Source: Symbiodinium natans (taxonomy: Eukaryota > Sar > Dinophyceae > Suessiales > Symbiodiniaceae). From it: a stretch of 64,000 nt of DNA. Position numbers and translations under genes: made by a program. Numbering within the stretch: position 1 is the stretch's first letter; the number at the start of each line of letters is the position of its first letter. Under the pieces are notes generated by a model. The model was not told the origin of the DNA. It made no database searches and saw nothing but the letters and a program-made list of their open reading frames with translations. Positions 24,478-33,700 of this stretch are shown piece by piece. The stretch is taken from contig CAJNDS010002641.1 of NCBI GenBank assembly GCA_905221605.1, positions 186,001 through 250,000 on the forward strand, in the 5' to 3' direction.

Positions 24478-25481
24478 ATGCGTTTGGGAGTCGTGGCCAG
24501 CCTCTTTGGGCTGATCTTGGCGCTGCAGGGAGTTCCATTGCGTGCAGGGCTCTGCGATGGCGCGCAGTGTGAAGCCATGGTCGCCAATGTATGTTCCAGG
24601 CTGGAATCTGCGGTGTCGTGCACGGCTCTCTGGGGATCCTTCCTCTCGCTGATGGACCTCCACACCGCTGCCCCAAGCTCTGAGATGCGTTGGCGACACC
24701 TGGCACATCGTGCCCAGATGCTCAGCAAGTCCATGCTGCGGCCGGAGTGTTGGGTAAGCTTGCCCGACTCCACAAGTTTGGGCGAGGCCGAAGTTGCTGG
24801 ACGGCCAAAGTGCCTAAGCTCCCTGTGCCTGCTGGACAGCAGCTGCCACGAGCGTCACATGGTCCATGAGCTGCTGGCACTTGCCAAGCAAATCGACCCT
24901 GGCTCGGCCTTGTCCTTGTTCCAAGCAACCAAGGATCCTCGGAGTGTGAGGATTTTGGGGGGGCTTACAAGGGTAAGTTTTTGAGACTTAGAAGCCCTGC
25001 AGGCAAACCCAAACCCTTGACAACAGTGCTGTTCTGAGGACCTCTTCGCTTGGCGGGACTTTCACCAGACACCCATGCTCTTCTACCCCACACTGCGGTC
25101 TCAGGTGACTTAGCCGGGCCGTGGGTTTCGGGTTCAAGCTTGCGAGCGGCGGGGTTAGGGATTTGGGTCGCCAGCCCGCAGCCAGCGCGATGAAATTACT
25201 TGGGTGAGGGAGATCAAGAAAGCCTCGCTATACCAGAGAAGCTTGAACATCAGAGTTTCTCAAATTCGAACATCAAAGTTGTTGAGCCCAGCTTTCGAAC
25301 GAAACAGATCAAGAGAAAGCTGTACATGTTCCAGCCGACACGGCCCCCTAGTTAAGTGGGTTTGCAAACCTTGCACTACATGATATATATATATATATAC
25401 ATATGTATATGTATATGTATAATGCACACATAAATTAAAGTCAGCATATACACGTGTGTACATATACATATGTGTATATAC

Positions 25482-25520
<39 letters not shown>

Positions 25521-27631
25521 AATATATACATACAAATAGATATAACATTCCCAGGCTTGGTACGGTGAAGACGACTACCCGCAGCTGGTGCGAGAGCTTC
25601 GAGCAAATTTCCCTGCCATCAAGGAGCGCTTTCCAGCCCCTCAAGTTTGAGGTTATTTTTTTTTGATCAGGGTTCAGGTTTCAGGTTTCAGGGTTCAGGG
25701 AGTAGGGTTTATATAGGCTTTAGGATGGGTCAAAGGTCTCGGATTTAGGGTGCAGCGGCATCTGACCGAACCCCGATGAGCACAGCCCTTGCTTCATGGA
25801 AGGCAGAGTTTCTGAAGTCCTACAGCCGACGGGGTGGGAAGCTGACCTTGGAGGAGCAGGAGTGGCCCGGCCCTTGAAATTCAGCAACAGCTACTCCACT
25901 CTACACCGTTATACCTATGGCGCGCGAACCCGGACTCCAAACGGCAAAACAAACTCGGGCCTTGAACCAACGAAACCCACACCCCATACCCCATAAATCT
26001 CTAACCCGCCCGGCCCGAAAACCCATCCCAAGCAAGGTACAGTGGCAGGGAAGGCTGGTGGTGTTGGGATGTTTGGTCGGCCGTGGATGGCTGGGTGCAG
26101 GAGCGCTGCGAGCAGATCCCTTCGCTGTGCAAGGTCCTGCGCGGCCACCTGCCCTATGCAAAGTCGCCAAAGCTGGCAGCTTACCTTCAAGAGGAGGCTC
26201 TTCTGAGGGAGTTAGGGCTATACTTTGACGTTTGTGAACTTCATGGCTTTCCACCTTCGCCAGCTGATCCCAAAAGTTGCCCTTCATTGTGATGGCAGGT
26301 TGCGCTGTTCGGCCTGCCTCCTGGGGAGAAGTTCTTCGCGCTGCACAACGACGGGACCAACGCGCGCGTTGCGCTGCTCATGCCACTTACGGGTGGCAGG
26401 CTCGGGGGCCCACATGGGTCAACCAACCCTCGATGACTTGAAGGAGTGTCCTAGGTTTAGGGTTTAGGATTTAGGGTTTAGGGTTTATGGTATCCCTAAA
26501 CCCAAAACCGTCGAAGGGCCCCAAAGTTTCATGCAGGTGGAGCTCGCTCACGGTGCGAGGGGAGCGGCGGGACTTCGGTGAAGACGGAGTGGCCCCGAGC
26601 GTGGAATTACTTTTTTTGGAGTTTGCTATAGGGGCTTCGAATCAGGGCATGTTTGTGAAAATATCGAGGAAAATGGGGGGCTGGGGGGGGGGGGGCGGGG
26701 GGATCCTGAATCTCTCAGGTGAATTGGGGGGATATTGAGTCTCTCGTTGAGTTTCTTTTAAAGGGGGCCATTCATCGAATCTGTCTGTAAACAGGGAGGG
26801 GTGGGTGGCGACAGATGCGCTGTCGTTGCGCTATAGATCGCGGTGTGTATGAGCGCGCGTTCTTTGAAGCGTGCGTGTTTCGGAGAGTTCCACGGATCTG
26901 GATCGATCGCGGTCCGTGAGCGCATGAGTATGCCGTAAATATAATTGGCAAAATCGACAATTCGGTCTAGGCCAATCACGAACACATACAGCGTATCAGG
27001 GGCACGCAGGGAACTAGAGTTACAGATCGCGGTCTGCATGAGTTAAAGATCGCTTCTAGTATCAGTGCGTGTTCGTACATCTCCTTGGTGCATTCAGCAA
27101 ATCCACTAGGGCGTGAATCCAGGCTAGCTTTGTCTCCAAGTATAGAATTACAATATAACCACGAAAGCCAGCCTAGCCAAACCCCTCCGAGGTGCAAATC
27201 AACTGATCTTATCGAGGGGGTGAGGGGGGGTTGGGGAGGGAGGGAGGGGGGGAGGGGGACCTAAACCCAAACCCTAAACCCTGAACCGACCTAGCCTTGG
27301 CTCCTGGGCCGAGGTTCTCGGCTTCGATGCCTCCTTTGATCACATAGCCACGCCGCCCAGCTGCAGCTTTGTTCCAGATGTGTGTCACGTGTTTAGGGTT
27401 TAGGGTTTGGGGTTTATATAGGTGTCAGGGTTCATTTTCTAGTGCAGTCTCGTGTTTTGCGGGTTAGGTCTCCTGAACCCTAAACGCACGGCAGTCCGGG
27501 CAAGGTATGACCCTCCTCCCGGTGGGGATGAACGCTGGGTGCTCTCCATCGCACTGTCGCACGTCGATTTCGATGCGCGGCTTTGCCCAACAAGTTTCCC
27601 AGGATTAGGGTACTTGCGGTTTAAGGTTTAA
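24478..27631 (+). CDS. Secretory aspartyl/asparaginyl beta-hydroxylase family protein, 374 aa, 9 exons
   Basis: 2-oxoglutarate/Fe(II) hydroxylase of the Asp/Asn beta-hydroxylase family, predicted to act in the secretory pathway. Exons: 24478-24945, 25027-25104, 25555-25623, 25803-25869, 26054-26178, 26299-26399, 26537-26588, 27314-27351, 27505-27631. They sum to 1125 nt with every phase consistent and a TAA stop. ATG 24478 opens a classic signal peptide (MRLGVVASLFGLILALQG). About 130 residues with Cys follow, with no recognised domain. The catalytic domain runs from AWYGEDDYPQLVRELRANFP through GLPPGEKFFALHNDGTNAR (first iron His), LTVRGERRDF, FDASFDH (second iron His) to ERWVLSIALSH. Donors are GT, GC and GA. 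A GTAAGC inside exon 1 (24752) is read through in frame and probably unused. The substrate is unknown. Confidence 0.88.
25380..25545. repeat. TA-rich microsatellite in intron
   Basis: TATATA/CATATG runs between beta-hydroxylase exons 25027-25104 and 25555-25623. Confidence 0.85.
26451..26507 (+). repeat. Inverted telomere-like pair in a 137-bp intron
   Basis: Four to five TTTAGGG-type units (about 26453-26488) are followed at once by CCCTAAACCC (about 26494-26503). This is a compact inverted repeat within intron 26400-26536 of the beta-hydroxylase gene. Confidence 0.9.
26760..27200. other. Compositionally distinct intron segment with a recurring GATCGCGGT motif
   Basis: Lies in the beta-hydroxylase intron 26589-27313. 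AGATCGCGGT or close variants occur at about 26835, 26907 and 27025. The rest of the intron is G- or C-rich and telomere-like, but this part is not. No coding signal is seen. Confidence 0.5.
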
Positions 27632-28517
27632 GGTCGAGGGTACTTGGGGTCTCTTGTGTAGGGTTTAGAACCAGCCGGCAGGGAACATATGCCATCTCAC
27701 GAGGGAACCCAGCCAGATGCATCGCCAAGTGCCTATTTACAAGGATTTGTGCTGTGCAGCTGTTGCCAGTGCGAAGGCGGAGTTCATGTAGGCGAAACCA
27801 TATCGTCAAGCAAAATGCTCGTAGCTCTTGTGACAGAGATGCTTGGATATCGAACCGTAGTGCCAGTCCAAACTTCGAGCAAGCATGCCTGCTCTATCCT
27901 GCTCTGTAATTGAGTGTTTCTGGGGAGGAGGGAAAGCTTGAAACCTGTGACGAATAACTTGCAGCTTTCACCTTACGCCTTCTTAACGTTGGCTTAGGGT
28001 TGGCCTATTCCTGAAAGCTGTGGCTTCAGCTGTGGCAAGCTATCTTGGAACGATGGCTGGGTCAATCTGAGCATAAGTGTCGCCAACAGTCGTGGAAGTT
28101 TTGCTTTCATCAGTTATTCCTCCTGCGTGGACCGTTCACAACAGTTATTACAGAAGTCTTGTAGCCTTTTGCCCGAACTGGTCAGCTTCAACAGCCCAAG
28201 GCACCTGTCTCAGGGACGGCTCTTGTCGCCGCCGCCAAGTGTGGAGCTTTTGGCGGACCCGCACAGGCCGCGTTGTGGATGCACTCACATGTGTGGTGGC
28301 AGGGGCCCCAAAACCCTAAACTTCTTCCCGAACCCCTAAACCCTAAACCGGGCCAACTTAGGGTGCTGCGCAGGTAACCTGCAACCTTGTTGAACATGAC
28401 AGCCCCCCTCCAATCCCAAAGGTTGAAGGATCGTAAGTTTTTCCCATGGGAATTTTGAAGCCGCAGCCCAGAAGGCCGAGCTGCCGGCACCTAAGGCATC
28501 ACTGTCTCCTTAAGACC

Positions 28518-28562
<45 letters not shown>

Positions 28563-28987
28563 CACACGCGCTTTTGTTTATATGTATATATATATATATA
28601 TATGTATATGTATGTGTGTGTATGTATGCATATATATACATATACGTACATATACTCATGGATGTAGATGTAAATGTAGATGTAGACTCAGACGCAGATG
28701 CAGATGCAGATGTAGATGTAGATGTAGTTGCCAATTATACAACAATTTTCTGCATAGCGGGCCTGTTCCTGCTCTGAGTCTGGGCTGCTGTTGCGGGACT
28801 CCAATGAACAGAGTTTCCTTATTCTGGCAATGGCAACCTTATCTACATTCCCCTAGCAACGAAGAACATGATTTCCTTATTCTGGCAGCTGTATCCACAT
28901 GACCCCAAACCCTAAACCCTAGACCTGGACCCTAGTAGTAACCCAGGATGTCTTGTGAGGGGTGTTCCCCTTCCTTTTGCATGGCAG
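27632..28987. other. No gene assigned
   Basis: About 28010-28110 and 28200-28290 have coding-like codon use, but I could not fix frame or splice sites. A TA microsatellite occupies 28519-28640, followed by a GATGTA hexamer-like run to about 28730. 29040-29110 starts a TTTAGGG-type tract. Confidence 0.4.
28519..28730. repeat. TA microsatellite and GATGTA-type repeat
   Basis: TATA runs (28519-28660) pass into GATGTA/GACGCA hexamers. Confidence 0.85.
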
Positions 28988-29409
28988 GTGGCGTCGCACT
29001 CCTGGCGCTTTGGACTCCCAGGCTGCGTGTTACTATGAAATTTGGGATTTGGGTTTTAGGGGTTTAGGGGTTTAGGGGTCAGGGTGTAGGGTTCAGGGCA
29101 GTTTAGGATTTAGGATCTTACAGCTTGGGGTTTAGCGGTTTGCGAAATTTGGGGTGCGGGCATCCGCACCTCCGGCACTCGATTTCCCTTGGCCCCACCT
29201 GCAACCCTGCACTCGCTAAACCCGGTACACCTCGAAGCGCTACAAGCTCTGTAGATACATAGGGTTTAGGGTTTGTAGGGTTTTGATATGGTTGATAAGG
29301 TTGATAAGGTTGACAGGGTTAATGGGGTTGATAGGGTTGATAGGGTTGAGAAGGGTTGATAGGGTTGATATGCTTCATTTAGGGTTTTACATGGCCTGAA
29401 CCCTCAACA

Positions 29410-29448
<39 letters not shown>

Positions 29449-29622
29449 ACCCTGAACCCTGAACCCTAAACCCTAACCCTAGAAACCCTAAACCCTAGCC
29501 CCTAGGGCTTCCCAAAAACAAGAGACAGCCCCAGGCCTTCGAGGCCCGAGTTTGGGCGAAGCTCGCGAAGAGCTCCGATGGCCTCAATGTCGCACTGCTC
29601 GGACTCTTGGTCTTCATCCTTA
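28988..29622 (+). CDS. Two candidate exons of an unidentified gene
   Basis: The first, about 28988-29020, follows a GGCAG acceptor and reads VASHSWRFGLP. The second, 29535 to about 29622, follows CCCCAG and reads AFEARVWAKLAKSSDGLNVA then a hydrophobic stretch. The intron between them carries TTTAGGG and TTGATAGGG tracts, then CCCTCAA repeats, in the usual polarity. The family is not recognised. Confidence 0.4.
29270..29500 (+). repeat. Inverted pair: TTGATAGGG-type tract then CCCTCAA/CCCTAAA array
   Basis: G-strand GGTTGATA(G) repeats (about 29290-29375) face C-strand CCCTCAA units (about 29405-29460) within one intron, followed by CCCTAAA to 29500. Confidence 0.85.
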
Positions 29623-29635
29623 AACTTTGCTTGGG

Positions 29636-29727
29636 TTCAGGGTTTAGGGTTCAGGGTTTAGGGTTAGGGTTTGGGGTTTAGGGTTTAGGGTTTGGGGTTT
29701 AGGGCTCAGGGTTTAGGGTTAAACGGT
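29636..29727 (+). repeat. TTTAGGG array
   Basis: About 12 G-strand units immediately after the candidate exon at 29535. Confidence 0.95.
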
Positions 29728-30274
29728 TTTGCTTGAGCCTAAGCCCTAAACCACCAGGATCTCTGGGAAGCCTCAGCGCCCCGCTACTCCGCGACCGGGT
29801 CTTGGCTGTGGGTTTCGGGCAGGTTTCGGGGTTTAGGGCTTAAAGGGGTCCAGGGTTTGAGGGTGAGGGTTTCGGCCTTTTGGGGCTTCAGAGTAAGTTT
29901 AGGGTTTCAGGGCTTCAGGGTTCAAGGACTTTAAGGGGCAGGTTCTCGGGTTTGGGCTCAAGTGCTTGCAGGTTGCAGGATTTGCGGCTGAGGTCGAAAA
30001 CGAGCCCCGGGCTTCAAGTATTTGGGGCTTCAGAACTTTTTGTTTTGGGGCCTAGGGCTTAGGGCGGAACATCCCATTCCAGCCCGCCTGCCCGAAGCCA
30101 GAAACCCTAAAGCTCTGAGCAGCCTAAGCCCAGAGCCCCGCAGAATTAAGGTCCAGAGTAGACTGCTCAACCCCCTGAAGCCTTCCCCCCAAAAAAAGAA
30201 AACGCGCCAAACCCAAAAGCCTGGAAACACCCAAGGCCCCTGAGCCTCCAAAAGAACTGCAAGCCCTATCAACC

Positions 30275-30463
30275 GCAAACCCCAAACCCCAAACCCCAAA
30301 CCCCAAACCCCAAACCCCAAACCCCAAACCCCAAACCCCCCAAACCCCCCAAACCCCCCAAACCCCCCAAACCCCAAACCCCCAAAACCCCAAACCCCTC
30401 AAACCCCAAACCTCCCAAGCCCCAAACCCCCCCAACCCTAAACCCTAAACCCTACACCCTAAC
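30275..30463 (+). repeat. CCCCAAA variant array next to the retrotransposon
   Basis: CCCCAAA units, then CCCCCCAAA units, then CCCTAAA, running directly into the left target duplication of the copia element. Preceding sequence (29820-30270) is G-rich then C-rich and non-coding. Confidence 0.9.
30459..30463. repeat. Target-site duplication, left copy (CTAAC)
   Basis: CTAAC directly abuts the left LTR and matches 39302-39306 exactly. The empty site would read ...ACACCCTAACCCCTCATCC, i.e. inside a telomere-like tract. Confidence 0.85.
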
Positions 30464-30759
30464 TATGAAACTATAAGTCAAACCAGTAAGGAACCCAACA
30501 CCCCTACTGATGTCACCAACCACAAAAGTCAACCGAAAGAAGAAACCCCACCCTACGGGCTGCCACGCCTGTTCCCAGTGAGCTTGGCTCCAGAGCATCT
30601 GGTTTTCCAAGCTTCGAGCACGATGCCTTCGGTCGTAGACCTTCGCAAAAGAGGGGTTGGGACAGCAAACCCTTCGGGAGATGATAATCACACAACTATT
30701 CAAAAACATACTCATGAGAAAGGACATCAACAGTACGAACACTTCTACTGTGGAACACA
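30464..30759 (-). repeat. 3' LTR
   Basis: 296 bp. It matches 39006-39301 except GAA at 30753-30755 versus CTT at 39295-39297. In element orientation it begins TGTGTTCCACAG. The pol frame ends inside it (stop at 30696-30698), so the last roughly 21 codons of pol are LTR-encoded. Confidence 0.95.
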
Positions 30760-33700
30760 CTGCTTACCTTCTCCCGGGGTATTCGGTCATTGACCGTGCC
30801 GTCCTCCCCTGCGGTAGAAACTGGCAAAAGGATTGGTTCCTTCATCGCATCCCACCAATGTCGTGGGTCTTGAGGCTTCGTAAGGACATCACTGAACTGA
30901 AGCGGGCTGGGAACCCAGGCAAGTGGAAGCTTTGCTCCCCATTTCTCTTCGCGCAAAGAAACTCTCAAGGCTGCGAGGTCCACGGCAAGTCTCCTGTCAC
31001 TAGGGGTCTTCGGAATTCCTTCCCGATGGAGGTGATCATAGAGGGACCTACAATCACTGATGCACAAAATGGGCATGCGAGCAGAGTGGACATCGACCAG
31101 AGAGCCAGCGCAGAGAGTTTCGAAGAAGGACCTCATGTACTGCGCACATTCTAGCCCTTCTACACATGCCTGGGCCTCAGCCCCGAAAGTGCTCCGGCAA
31201 ACTCTTTGTCCAGCACGAGACTTCCAGTCTACAATTGAAGCCGGACTCCCGCGCCCTTGGAGACATCGTCGATCCGCGAAGAGGATCAGCCCTCCAGTCT
31301 GGGAGGCCACCTTCGAGTTTGCCCTGCGAGCTTTGCGAACTTCTCGCTGAGAATGTGGGAGTTCTCGTTGGACTCCGGCTTCCTTGTCCTCGGGGGTGAG
31401 GTCGAACTCGGGGTCGACTTCGCCCTCGTACGCGTTGGCCCACCCAGCGTCGTGGTAGTTGAGCAGGATCATCTGCTCGGGGTCCAGGGGCTTGAACACG
31501 AGGCCTTCGTCTCGGCAAAGGCGAGCTCGTTGGGAGATCACGTTGCTGAACTTGATGTCGCCGATGGTGGGAGATTTCTGTACTTGTTGTGACATCGAAA
31601 CCGAACATTGAAGGTCCGGTCGTGTTTGACCAGCTAGCCACGACAACGCTCCGATCAAACTCCGGTTGTCTGCAATGAGCTCGTTGTCCGCCAAATCCTG
31701 GTCGTGGGCCCCGGGAGGAATAGGCAGAGAGAAAAGCCGGTTGTCCACATAGCCCCGTTGCCCGACCTTCACATACTCGCCGTTGCAAGTGACCTCAGTC
31801 CCGACGTAACAGAAGGTATCATCCTCCCAGACGTCCACCGGAAAGCGCTGCGACAGCTTGCCCTTGACTTTCTCCCAAATAGACGTCGGCCCCACTACCA
31901 GAAGATCGTCAACATGACTCCCGACATAGGCAAGAGCTGGACCTCGTAGTTGGCCGTCCTCAATCCTCCGGAGCACAAAGATACAGGGATCCAAAGGACA
32001 TTGGTCAAACCCTGCAATGCCCCCGTCGGACAGCTCGATCTTGCATTCTTTGATTCCGGCTTGTAGGTCTCCCCACCACTCGTGTGGACTCGTGGCCAGG
32101 CCGAAGATATTCTTACGGATCTTCACGAGCTGACGAGGCAACAATCCGGGGAAGCCGGTGGAAGGCTGGTGCAAGTACAACTCCTCGTGGCGCTTCAAGT
32201 AACTCCCCGTCAAGAAAGCGCAACGGATATCGCCGGCGGCCACTCTCCAGGGATCCTTCTTAGACAAGCCGTTGGCGAGCGCCTGCATCATGCAAAGGAA
32301 TCCTGGTCTCGATAGAGTAGGAGCGTCTGTGGTGAGAGAAGACACACCGAGGTCCGGGTCGGTGTGTCCAGCAATGACCAACCGCGACTTGCACCGCCAG
32401 GGAACGTCGTCAGGCTTCCCGTCTGCAAGGGCCCCCTTTCTCTTGGGCCAGTTTTTGTCCTTATATGCCCACCGGCATCGAAGTATGCGTGAGGCATTCA
32501 CTGTCTCTCGAATCCTGTCTGAATCCGCGACTGACAAGGGCTGCAAGGCGTCGAAGTTGAGGTGTTCTTCCCACTGAGTTCTTTCTGCAGCCTTGAACAT
32601 TTCTCGCACATGCTCCGGAATCTCGGCCCATCTCAACTCTTTCTCTTGTCTCTTTTCTTTACCTCGCTGTGTGAGATCCTGCTTGAGGTGCATGGTAGAA
32701 TGCACGTCAGGGGAGTGATGTTCTTCATCGGGTCCTCCGAGCTCATCGGGTCGAGTCTTCCTTTTGAGCCTCCTTCTGGGGGCCGCAATCTCTTCTCCGA
32801 TTCCAAGATCGAGCCCAAGTCCTTCGTCTCCAAGAGGCATCTCGACGTCTGGATCTCCGGGAAGAGACGGCTCGTAATCGACGAGGAGATCATCTTCTTG
32901 TTCGCCGCCGGAAACCATGCCATCGGTGTCGTAGGCCTCATCATCGTCAAGGTCGGCTTGCAACAGTTTGTCGACTTGTTCTCTGGTTTGCTTCATAGCC
33001 AGCAGTTCTCCGACTTCTTCCGGTCCCGAAGGTCTGAGGTGTTCTGGCGCTGTAAGTCTGCACCGGCCATTCCTCGAGACCCAGAAATTTCCGCCTTCTT
33101 GCCCAACGATAACTCCTGGTCCTGCCCAGCGACCTCGTCTCCGGTCTTTAGGCTTGTACCAAAAGTGGACAGGCTCCCCTACAGAGTAGGGCCGACTTGT
33201 GGTACGGGCCCGTTGTAGTAGGGCTCGACGCAACCTGTCATCATTCTGACTATGATGGAAGGCCACCCTTGCTGAAGTCCTCAAAGCCGTCAACCGTTGG
33301 AACTTGGAGTCGTCGGAGGTCTCCCAGGGAATCCTTTGCCCGCAGTCTGGATCAACAAGCTCTTCAGGACCGCGAGGTTCTCGGCCGAAAACCCAGGAAA
33401 CAGGAGAATGTCCGCAGCGACGTCTCAGTTCATTCTTAGCGGCAGAAACACATGTTGCCGCGACTTCGACTTCTCCTTCATCGACCGACCGCTCGTGTAC
33501 AACTCGCTCCCATATATTCTTCCACCACGCCCCATGCCTCTCGGTGATGCCTGCCTGCCAGTGTGCTTGAGCTGCGACATGTTGAACACGGATGTTGTGC
33601 CAGTCGCACAGGCGACTGATCCCTTTCTGCAAGCCGCCTTCGAGGTCGAGGGAAACTGACTTGGGTGGTCCGAAGGGCACAAGCCAGGAGTCGTTGAAAG

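Noticed and set aside
24752-24782. Intron starting GTAAGC inside the first beta-hydroxylase exon
   Set aside because: The frame is open straight through, and removing a segment ending at the next AG would break the frame. The GTGAGG donor at 24946 gives consistent phases.
30657-31154. + strand frames across the retrotransposon, such as 30657-31154 and 32562-33218
   Set aside because: They are antisense to recognised RT, RNase H and integrase coding and have no motifs.
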